64,000 nucleotides of DNA from an uncultured Propionibacteriaceae bacterium (GTDB lineage: Bacteria; Actinomycetota; Actinomycetes; Propionibacteriales; Propionibacteriaceae): the NCBI GenBank assembly GCA_936924635.1, contig CAKZHP010000134.1, positions 1 through 64,000 of the forward strand. The letters run 5' to 3'. A program made the position numbers and the translations under genes. Below the pieces are notes generated by a model. That model was not told the DNA's origin. It saw nothing but the letters and a program-made list of their open reading frames with translations, and made no database searches. Each line of letters begins with the position of its first letter. Within the stretch, counting starts at the first letter, position 1. This document shows positions 36,001 through 43,201 of the stretch, piece by piece.

Positions 36001-36885
36001 GTGCCGGCGTCCATGGTCGTGGTCGTGGAGATCCCTGACCGGCCGTTTCGCCTGGACACGTCTGACCATCGCATGCGCCGCCTCGTGGCATCGGCAGTCA
36101 AGGCGGGCAGCCTCGTGCGCATGCTGCCGGCCATCTACTGCCCTTCTCACCTCGTCGACGACTTCGCCGCTCGTGTCGAGATGGCACGGCTCTGGGTTCC
36201 CGATGGCGTGATCGTGGGTGACGCGGCACTGAGGATGACACTGCTGCCCGACCTGGAGGTCACCGAGATCCTGATCGCTGGCCCTCGTCGACGCCCTCGG
36301 CCAGGCTTCCGGGTCACGCGAAGGATGGTCCCACGCGACCAGATCCACTGGATCGGTGGCGTTGCCTGCCTCTCACCACAGCTGGCCGCGCTCGACCGGG
36401 CCAGCACTGACCGAGGCGAAGCTGTGGATGCGTATCTGCGCGAGCGGCGAGGCAGGGGCCTGCCGGCGTTGCAGGACGCGCTCCGTGCCCAGCGTTACCG
36501 GCGAGGGACAGCCGCTCGCCGGCGCATCCTGCACGAGTCTCGCGCCGAACCCTGGTCGCAAGCCGAGCGCATTGCGCACCAGCTGCTCTGGGGCGCCAAG
36601 ATCCGGGGCTGGTTGGGCAATGCCCCCGTCCACGGCTTTTTCATCGACATCGCTTTCGGCCGGGAGAAGGTGGCCATCGAGATCGACGGCCAGGCCTTCC
36701 ACTCCAGCCCAGGGCACCGGGCGAACGACGCTCGCAAGAGCAATGCTCTTGCTGCACGCGGCTGGATCGTCCTGCGCTTCACCTGGCGGATGCTCGTGGA
36801 TGACCCCGAAGAGGTCCTTCGCACCATTCGCAGGGCTCTCCAACGTAGCCGCCGGGCGAGCAGGACCTTTCAGGAGGCAGCGTGA
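36001..36885 (+). CDS. DUF559 / Vsr-like nuclease-fold protein with AbiEi-like N-terminus
   Basis: 294 residues. The N-terminal half resembles AbiEi-type winged-helix proteins (RMRRLVASAVKAGSLVRMLP, then WVPDGVIVGDAALRMTLLPD). The C-terminal third is the DUF559 restriction-endonuclease-like fold with VHGFFIDIAFGREKVAIEID, HSSPGHRANDARKSNALAAR and WIVLRFTWRMLVDDPEEVLR (D-x(n)-E-x-D/G active-site pattern, then an Arg/Lys helix). These are common and of unknown function in actinobacteria. The start is uncertain: GTG 36001 or ATG 36013. Confidence 0.78.
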   Translation: MPASMVVVVEIPDRPFRLDTSDHRMRRLVASAVKAGSLVRMLPAIYCPSHLVDDFAARVEMARLWVPDGVIVGDAALRMTLLPDLEVTEILIAGPRRRPRPGFRVTRRMVPRDQIHWIGGVACLSPQLAALDRASTDRGEAVDAYLRERRGRGLPALQDALRAQRYRRGTAARRRILHESRAEPWSQAERIAHQLLWGAKIRGWLGNAPVHGFFIDIAFGREKVAIEIDGQAFHSSPGHRANDARKSNALAARGWIVLRFTWRMLVDDPEEVLRTIRRALQRSRRASRTFQEAA

Positions 36886-37489
36886 TTCGAGGAGGCGCGG
36901 GATGCCGAGCAGACCGGCCCCTCCACCCCCATCAACCGCCGCCACCTGCCGCGCCGACGGGCGCCTTGCACACCTCGTCTCCTCACGGCCCTGACCCCAT
37001 CAGCGACGTCTCGGGCCGATTCGCCACAGCGCTCCGCCACAGACTCGCCGCCAAGGGCACGACGTTCAGACGGCGCGGCCCAGCCCGGTCTCGCTGCCGC
37101 GTTGTCTCGGTCCAGACCAGGACGGGCCCGGCTGAGCTCCACCCTCCGTCGCGCTTCGCAGCGGCGACGCGATGACCCTGGTCGCTCAACAACGGCAACC
37201 CGGAGCCCGGCGCCGGTCAGGTGGCGCTGTCGCTCTCAGCCCAGGGCGGGGGCATCCCGACTGAAGAACCGGGGGCCTCCCGACTGAGCTCCTCTCTCCG
37301 GCCGCGCTTCGCCCATCGCCGCGTGTCGCGAGTCCGGATCCCCCGCCCGATGGGCACGTCCAGGGAACGGCTCCCGGCGAAGTGCTGATGCTGGCCGGAT
37401 GGGCGCTGGTCAGTCGCGAGGTGTGAACGTAGGGCGCGTGCACCGGTCGGGAGCGCTCGGGTCGACGCCGAGGCCGCAGGAACAGAGGC
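36886..37489. other. 604-bp intergenic region with degenerate repeats
   Basis: No gene supported. Two related words of about 40 nt occur: near 37131-37170 (GCTGAGCTCCACCCTCCG...) and near 37284-37325 (ACTGAGCTCCTCTCTCCG...), both followed by CGCGCTTCGC and ...GCGACGCG-like sequence. A CTGGTCGCTCAAC word at 37179-37191 resembles the end of family B repeats. Confidence 0.45.
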
Positions 37490-37519
37490 CACCGAGCCGG
37501 CCTCCCGGCCGGCTCGGTG
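37490..37519 (-). terminator. perfect 13-bp hairpin terminator
   Basis: CACCGAGCCGGCC, loop TCCC, GGCCGGCTCGGTG; 8 nt after the SRPBCC stop on the minus strand. Confidence 0.75.
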
Positions 37520-37526
37520 CCTTGCC

Positions 37527-38003
37527 TCAGGCTGCGGCCCCCATGGCGCTCCCCGTCTCAAGGAGGGTCTTGAGGCCCGACAGCGCCCAGGGCCAGCCGC
37601 CTCCGCCCTGACCGGGATCGTTCCCACCGGCGATCTCGGCTCCCAGCGGCGGGTTGTTGGTCACGTCGTGGGTCAGCTCCACCCTCGTGAGGCCGCCCTC
37701 GAACTCGGTCAGCTGCCACGTCAGCCGGGTCGGCTCGGCATCGGGGTACCAGGCAGGCTGCCAGTCGAGGACCAGCCGGCGGGGCTCGTCGACCTCGACG
37801 ACCTTCCCGTGGACGGCCACATCTCCCATCCCCATCGCCTTCATCTCGTCGGTCGTGAAGTTGGTGTACTCGCCGCCAGGGCGCAGATCGCAGCTGACGT
37901 TGCCGCCGTAGCCCCAGTTCTTCGTGTACTCGGAGGTGGTGATCGCTGCCCAGACCTTGTCAGCCGGAGCGTGGATGTAGATGCAGAACGCGTGCGTGGT
38001 CAT
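37527..38003 (-). CDS. SRPBCC / AHSA1-type protein
   Basis: 158 residues with the START-like fold: FCIYIHAPADKVWAAITTSE, NWGYGGNVSCDLRPGGEYTN, VVEVDEPRRLVLDWQPAW and TRVELTHDVTNNPP. Ligand-binding family without an assigned reaction. The ATG overlaps the stop of the arsR-type gene by 4 nt (ATGA), a very common pairing in actinobacteria where the ArsR-like regulator controls the SRPBCC protein. Confidence 0.88.
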   Translation of the reverse strand: MTTHAFCIYIHAPADKVWAAITTSEYTKNWGYGGNVSCDLRPGGEYTNFTTDEMKAMGMGDVAVHGKVVEVDEPRRLVLDWQPAWYPDAEPTRLTWQLTEFEGGLTRVELTHDVTNNPPLGAEIAGGNDPGQGGGGWPWALSGLKTLLETGSAMGAAA

Positions 38004-38353
38004 GTCGGTTCGCCTTTCGTCAGGTCCGTCTCGAGTGAACGTTTGAGACCGAGCAGCACGGACGCGATGCCCGCCCGCTCGGCGTACTTGCCGATCCACC
38101 GCTCGTGGATGGCCTGGATGGGCACGGGGTTCAGGAAGTGCAGCTTCTCCCGGCCCCGCTTCTGGGTGACGACGAGATTCGCCGTCTCGAGCAGACGAAG
38201 GTGCTTGGCCACGCCGAACCTCGTCATCTCGGTCTTCTCGTTGACGACCACCTCCAGCTCTCCGAGCGTGCGGCCGTCGCGCTCGTAGAGGGCGTCCATC
38301 AGCAGCCGACGGATCGGGTCCGCCATCGCCTTGAACACCAGGTCGTCGTCCAC
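38000..38353 (-). CDS. ArsR-family repressor
   Basis: 117 residues. A winged helix-turn-helix beginning FKAMADPIRRLLMDALYERD, with the recognition region TRFGVAKHLRLLETANLVVT and KRGREKLHFLNPVPI. No metal-binding Cys motif (ELCVCDL type) is present, so it belongs to the SRPBCC-linked rather than metal-sensing group. Leaderless GTG start at 38353, with its operator between -35 and -10. Confidence 0.9.
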   Translation of the reverse strand: MDDDLVFKAMADPIRRLLMDALYERDGRTLGELEVVVNEKTEMTRFGVAKHLRLLETANLVVTQKRGREKLHFLNPVPIQAIHERWIGKYAERAGIASVLLGLKRSLETDLTKGEPT

Positions 38354-38359
38354 GCCTGT

Positions 38360-38389
38360 ACGTTATGTGACCTTTTGGTCACCTGTCAA
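38360..38389 (-). promoter_or_regulatory. arsR-type autoregulated promoter with operator in the spacer
   Basis: On the minus strand: -35 TTGACA (38389-38384), 18-bp spacer, -10 TAACGT (38365-38360), 6 nt, then the GTG start. The spacer contains GTGACC-AAAA-GGTCAC (38382-38367), a perfect palindrome and the obvious repressor site. Confidence 0.8.
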
Positions 38390-38501
38390 GGCTTGGCGCG
38401 CAGATGTGTCCTCCCGAACCCGGCCACCTGCCCCGCAACGGCTCACGCGTCGCGTCGAGCGGACCGTTCTGTGTCCGCCCTCCCCCGAGTCGGCGGCGGC
38501 T

Positions 38502-38507
38502 TAGGCT
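38502..38507 (+). promoter_or_regulatory. -10 box TAGGCT for leaderless start
   Basis: TAGGCT ends 6 nt before the ATG at 38514. A lone family A right arm (CGAGCGGACCGTTCTGTG) lies upstream at 38457-38474. Confidence 0.5.
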
Positions 38508-38513
38508 GCCAGC

Positions 38514-39214
38514 ATGACCATCCCGAAGCCGCGCATCGTCAGCGCAGACGAGTGGCACGACGCGCTCGAGGCCATGACCAAGCAGGAGGAGGCCGTCGCG
38601 GAGCAGCTCAACCAGCTCGCGGCCGCCCGCAAACGGATGCCCATGGTGCGCATCGAGACGGACTACCGCTTCGAGGGCCCGGACGGCGAGGTGTCGCTCC
38701 TCGATCTCTTCGAGGGTCGGAACCAGCTCATCCTCTACCGCTTCTTCTTCGAGGAAGGGGTCTCCGGATGGCCGGACGCGGGGTGCCCCGGCTGCTCTTC
38801 GTGGGCGGACGGTGTCGCGGACCTGGGTCTGCTTCACGCCCACGACATCACCCTGGCCATGGCTTCGCCAGCACCGCAGGCCAACCTGCATGCGTACGCC
38901 CAGCGGATGGGTTGGACCGACATCCCCTGGTACACGATCCGCACTGACTCCTTCACCGCCGACTTCGGCGCGACGGAGTGGTTCGCGATCAACGTGTCCT
39001 GCGCGACGGCGACGAGGTCTACCGCACGTACTTCCTGCAGAACGGCACCATGGTCAGCAGCATCGGCAGCGTGAGCAGCCTCGCGAACCTCACGCCGTAC
39101 GGCAACCAGATGGAGGGCGAGGACGTCCCAGAGGGCTGGCCGCAGGAGCCCATGTCGTACTGGATGCGACGCCACGACGAGTTCCACGAGCCCGCGCCGT
39201 CTGCGCGCACCTGA
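38514..39214 (+). pseudogene. DUF899 thioredoxin-like protein with one frameshift
   Basis: Frame 1 gives IVSADEWHDALEAMTKQEEA, RMPMVRIETDYRFEGPDGEV and the thioredoxin-like FFFEEGVSGWPDAGCPGCSS (CxxC) up to TEWFAINV. From about 39000 sense continues in another frame as LRDGDEVYRTYFLQNGTMVS to PMSYWMRRHDEFHEP and the stop at 39214. One missing base in GTGTCCTG (GTGTTCCTG would restore INVFLRDGD) explains the break. The whole is the expected length, about 233 residues, so a sequencing error is as likely as a pseudogene. Confidence 0.75.
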
Positions 39215-39242
39215 CCCGGAGACCGGAGCTGCCGTGCTCCTT

Positions 39243-39780
39243 CGCGCGTCGGCGCGCACGTCGGTCCCCTCGAAGCTCAAGAGTGAGGCAGCACCCACCC
39301 TGACCGCGCCGACGGGAACACCGTGCGCACACTGCGGCGACGCGGGACGCCAAGTACACCCCGCGCGGCAGCCTCGTCGCTCTCAAGATCCGCAGTGCGA
39401 GCGAGCAGCCACCAGCGCCCCGAACCGAGCGGCATGGGCGAGGTCCGATCCCCTCGCGCGCAGCAGCAGGAGCCGCACGACGACCTGAGCTGGCTTCGCG
39501 CGCCGCCAGACGGTGTCGACGGGACCACGCTGAGCGTGTCCCACGAACGCGCGCCACCGACGCACGAGGATCGAAGCGGGAGGAGCCGCGTCGAGGGCTC
39601 GGCAGCCGGCCACACCCTCCAGGCTCCGGAGGGGCGAACATCGCGTCCGCGCAGGAAGGTTCCGCCGACGGACTGCCAGGGGGCCCCTGGCGGCATGAGG
39701 CCCGCCGAGCGGACATCGCTGCGCCATGACGTGCACGAGAGATCGCTGCGCAAGGGCGCGCAGGACGTCGCTGCGCATTG
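39243..39780. repeat. family A repeats, about three strongly diverged units
   Basis: Arms are recognisable at 39256-39275 (GCACGTCGGTCCCCTCGAAG) with 39314-39333 (GACGGGAACACCGTGCGCAC), at 39452-39541, and at 39652-39729. Rearrangement has scrambled the loops. This 670-bp gap before the ABC transporter holds no supported gene. Confidence 0.5.
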
Positions 39781-39886
39781 ACTTCGCCCCACACCGACGG
39801 ACGATGACACCACGCAGCCGGGCCGAGACCCGTACGAGGCCGCTGGGAGCGGCGGGTAGCGTGTACGGCCGGAGAAGGGGAGTCTC

Positions 39887-41680
39887 ATGCGCAGCGTCGT
39901 TCGGATCCTGGGATCGGCAAGACAGCTCTGGCCGTACTACCTGGGCATCATCGCCAGCTCGCTGCTCGTCACGGGGGCAGGGTTGGTGACCCCCTTCATC
40001 CTCAAGGCGGCAACCGACCACCTGGTGGCGATCACGGGTGGCACGCCGGCCGACCTCCGGCTCCTCATCTGGCTCGCCGTCGCGCTCCTCGTCGTCGAGG
40101 CGGGCGCGTCGGTGATCACGAACGTCGGTGGCTACCTGGGCGACGTGCTCGCCACCCGGCTGCGGGCGCTGCTGTCGACGCGCTACTTCGACAAGCTGCT
40201 GCGGCTGCCGCAGCGGTACTTCGACGACGAGCTCACCGGCACGATCGTCGGTCGCCTGTCGCGCACCATCAGCGAGCTCAGCCAGTTCTTCAACATGTTT
40301 GCCAACACGATGCTCCCGATGCTGCTCTCCATGGTCGCCTCGGTCGCCATCCTCGCCTGGTACTCCTGGCCGATCGCCCTTCTCGTCGTCCTCATGTACC
40401 CACTCTTCGGCTGGCTCACCACGATCTCCTCCAAGCGCTGGCAGCAGCTGGAGAAGGAGAAGAACGAGAGCGTCGACATGGCCAACGGCCGGTTCGCGGA
40501 GGTCGTCGGCCAGGTACGGGTCGTCAAGAGCTTCGTCGCCGAGGTGCGCGAGCTGGCGAGCTTCGGCGCTCTCTACTACCGCACCATCTCGATCACCGGT
40601 GAGCAGTCCACAGGCTGGCACCGCATGGACACCATTCGACGCGTCGCCCTCAACGTCATCTTCTTCGGGATCTACGTCCTCATCTTCTGGCGTACGGCCA
40701 CGGGCGCCTTCACCGTCGGCACGATGGTGCTGCTGATCCAGATCGTCACCACCGCGCGGCAGCCGGTCACCGGCATGAGCTGGCTCGTCGACTCCACCCA
40801 GCGCGCGCTGGCCGGGTCGCGCGACTACTTCGCCGTCATGGACGCGCCGGTGGAGACCGAGCGCGTGCCCGAGCTCACGGACGCCCCCTGGGCCGGCGTC
40901 GCCACCGCGCCCGCGGTGAGCTTCCGCGACGTGACCTTCGGGTACGACGACGGCGTGCCCGTGCTCTCCGACGTCTCGTTCGACGTGGCCCCGGGCGAGC
41001 GGGTGGCCTTCGTCGGGGAGTCCGGAGGCGGCAAGACCACGATCGTGAGCCTGCTGCTGAAGCTGTACCAGCCGAGCGCCGGGCAGGTGCTCGTCGACGG
41101 GGTGGACCTCGCGGGCGTCGACCTGGCGCAGGTCAGGTCACGCATCGGTGTCGTCTTCCAGGAGCCGGCTCTGTTCTCCGGCACGGTGAAGGAGAACCTC
41201 GCGTACGCCCGTCCGGACGCGGACGACGAGACCCTGCGCACGGCCGCCCGCCGCGCCAACGCGCTGACCTTCATCGAGAGCCTCAAGGACGGCTTCCAGA
41301 CCACCATCGGCGAGCGCGGCGTGAAACTCTCCGGCGGGCAGAAGCAGCGGCTCGCGGTCGGCCGCGCCATGGTTAAGGATGCTCCGATCCTGGTGCTCGA
41401 CGAGGCCACCAGCGCCCTCGACACCAAGGCCGAGCGGCAGGTGCAGGCCGGTCTGGAGGAGCTGATGGAGGGCCGTACCACCCTCGTCATCGCCCACCGT
41501 CTCTCGACCATCTCCTCGGTCGACCGGATCATCACGCTGCGGGGCGGCCGCGTCGACGAGATCGGCACGCCGGCCGAGCTCGCGCGCAGCGGCGGCATCT
41601 ACTCCGAGCTGCTCGCGCTGCAGGAGTCCGGCTCCAAGGCTGACCGCAAGCGGCTCGCCGCGTACGACATGGTGGGCTGA
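39887..41680 (+). CDS. ABC transporter, fused membrane and ATPase domains (exporter type)
   Basis: 597 residues. Six transmembrane helices in the first 320 residues (ABC type I exporter fold), then the ATPase with Walker A FVGESGGGKTTIVSLLLKLY, Q-loop VVFQEPALFSGTVKENLAYA, signature KLSGGQKQRLAVGRAMV, Walker B ILVLDEATSALD and H-loop LVIAHRLSTI. A half-transporter that would work as a homodimer, exporting a lipid, drug or peptide. The ATG has AGAAGGGGAG 5 nt upstream; TAGCGT at 39857-39862 may be the -10 box. No partner gene adjacent. Confidence 0.94.
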   Translation: MRSVVRILGSARQLWPYYLGIIASSLLVTGAGLVTPFILKAATDHLVAITGGTPADLRLLIWLAVALLVVEAGASVITNVGGYLGDVLATRLRALLSTRYFDKLLRLPQRYFDDELTGTIVGRLSRTISELSQFFNMFANTMLPMLLSMVASVAILAWYSWPIALLVVLMYPLFGWLTTISSKRWQQLEKEKNESVDMANGRFAEVVGQVRVVKSFVAEVRELASFGALYYRTISITGEQSTGWHRMDTIRRVALNVIFFGIYVLIFWRTATGAFTVGTMVLLIQIVTTARQPVTGMSWLVDSTQRALAGSRDYFAVMDAPVETERVPELTDAPWAGVATAPAVSFRDVTFGYDDGVPVLSDVSFDVAPGERVAFVGESGGGKTTIVSLLLKLYQPSAGQVLVDGVDLAGVDLAQVRSRIGVVFQEPALFSGTVKENLAYARPDADDETLRTAARRANALTFIESLKDGFQTTIGERGVKLSGGQKQRLAVGRAMVKDAPILVLDEATSALDTKAERQVQAGLEELMEGRTTLVIAHRLSTISSVDRIITLRGGRVDEIGTPAELARSGGIYSELLALQESGSKADRKRLAAYDMVG

Positions 41681-42171
41681 CCCTGAGCAGCCGACACCAC
41701 CGGGACTCGCAGCAGAGGCGCGGTGAGCCCCGCCACGGGGAGGCGCATCCTCCCCTCTCGCGCTCAGTACTCGAAACCACCGATCCTTGACCGGGGTGTG
41801 TCCCCTCTGGCTGAGCGTCAGGGCGGCACGCGTCGAGCCGTTGCAGCCGGCGCCCCAGCAGCAGGTCTCGGTCGAGCTAATCGGGCAGCTCCGGGGTGCT
41901 CTCTCGGCCAGCTGGGGCCAGGAGGTGCACCACCCCGGGGATGTGGCCGTGGTCAAGCGGCGTCGGACCTGGTGCCCCCCCACGATGGGCGGGTTGTGGC
42001 TGGTCCGAGCGGTGGCGACGCCTGTCGGTCCGTCGAAGGCGAGCTTGCCAGCGAGGTGATGTACGGCGGCGGCGTTCGTGTCCATGCCATCGGTCCCCCC
42101 CCGACTGCTCAGCCTGAGCTATCAGGAGTGCCCTGCGGTGCCTAGGAGCGCGCCCGGTCCCGCTGATCTGG
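41681..42171. other. 491-bp intergenic region, no gene recognised
   Basis: Several open frames exist on both strands but none shows a start with a ribosome-binding site or a recognisable family. The base composition (TAATCG, CCCCCCC runs) differs slightly from neighbouring coding DNA, so a decayed mobile element is possible but not supported. Confidence 0.35.
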
Positions 42172-42246
42172 TGCGCAGAATCGTCCCCTCGACGACGCAG
42201 GCCCCACCCAGGACGCCTCCGGGTGCTTCGACCGGACCATCCTGCG
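42172..42246. repeat. single family A unit
   Basis: Left arm TGCGCAGAATCGTCCCCTCG at 42172, loop, right arm CGACCGGACCATCCTGCGCC ending 42246. A lone, well-kept copy about 50 bp upstream of a leaderless hydrolase gene. Confidence 0.8.
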
Positions 42247-42286
42247 CCCCCTCAGTGGTCCCGGGCAACCATCGGCAGTCCCCTGG

Positions 42287-42292
42287 CAGGAT
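42287..42292 (+). promoter_or_regulatory. -10 box CAGGAT for leaderless start
   Basis: CAGGAT ends 6 nt before the GTG at 42299. The surrounding CTGGCAGGATCGA recurs before the gene at 46960. Confidence 0.45.
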
Positions 42293-42298
42293 CGAGCC

Positions 42299-43099
42299 GT
42301 GAGCATCGACGACGTCCGCCCCTCCCGGCTGTCTCGCCCCGGGTGCGAGGTGGCGTACAACACCCGCGCCAGCACCTCCGGCCGCTGGGTCGTCCTCCTG
42401 CACGGCGCGGGCATGGACGGGCACATGTTCGACGCGCAGCTGCCCGCGTTGCCCGACGATGTCGGCATCGTCTGCTGGGACGCCCGTGGTCACGGCGCCT
42501 CCACGCTCGACGGCCCGTTCCGCTACACCGACATGCTCGACGACCTCGTCGCGCTGGTCGAGCTGCTCGACCCCGTTGATCTCACCCTGGTCGGCCAGTC
42601 CATGGGCGGCAACCTCGCACAGTCGTACGTCGCCGCCCACCCCGACGGCGTCTCCCGCCTCGTGCTCATCGACTGCAGCGACAACCACGGCCCGCTCGCA
42701 TGGCTGCAGCGCCTTGCCCTCCGCTCGACGCCGCTGGTGATGCGCGCGTATCCCTGTCGAGCGCTCGTCGACCAGTCGGCGCGCGCCTGCGGCACACGGC
42801 CCGCGACGATTGCGTACGCCGCCGACCGCCTCCGCCGCACCGGCCGTGAGCGCTTCATCGAGGTGATGCGCTTCTGGACGGACGCGCTCACGCCCGACCC
42901 CCCGTACCGGCTGCCGGTGCCCACGCTCGCGATCGTCGGCGCCGAGGACCGCTCCGGCAACATCGCCGCCGCGATGGCCGCACTGGCGGCCAGAGACCCG
43001 CAGGTGCGGCTCGAGACCGTTCCGAGCGCGGCTCACAACGCGAACATGGACCAGCCAGACCTGGTCAACGAACTGCTCGCCGACTTCCTGGGGAGCTAG
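42299..43099 (+). CDS. alpha/beta hydrolase
   Basis: 266 residues. Oxyanion region VVLLHGAGMDGHMF, nucleophile elbow LVGQSMGGNLAQSY (Ser), acid-strand region LAIVGAEDRSGN, and catalytic His in VPSAAHNANMDQPDLV. Typical size of the C-C hydrolase / lactonase / haloperoxidase-like group; the substrate is unknown. Leaderless GTG start. Confidence 0.88.
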   Translation: MSIDDVRPSRLSRPGCEVAYNTRASTSGRWVVLLHGAGMDGHMFDAQLPALPDDVGIVCWDARGHGASTLDGPFRYTDMLDDLVALVELLDPVDLTLVGQSMGGNLAQSYVAAHPDGVSRLVLIDCSDNHGPLAWLQRLALRSTPLVMRAYPCRALVDQSARACGTRPATIAYAADRLRRTGRERFIEVMRFWTDALTPDPPYRLPVPTLAIVGAEDRSGNIAAAMAALAARDPQVRLETVPSAAHNANMDQPDLVNELLADFLGS

Positions 43100-43201
43100 C
43101 CCTTGCGGCGTCGACTATCTGACCGGCCCGGATCGAGGCGACACGTCGCGACCATGGACCAGCCTGACCGCGTCATCACGATGGGCAGTCGAGGTCGGGC
43201 G

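Noticed and set aside
41681..42171. Possible transposase remnant between the ABC exporter and the hydrolase
   Set aside because: No DDE, Tnp or zinc-ribbon motif could be found in any frame, and no terminal inverted repeats.
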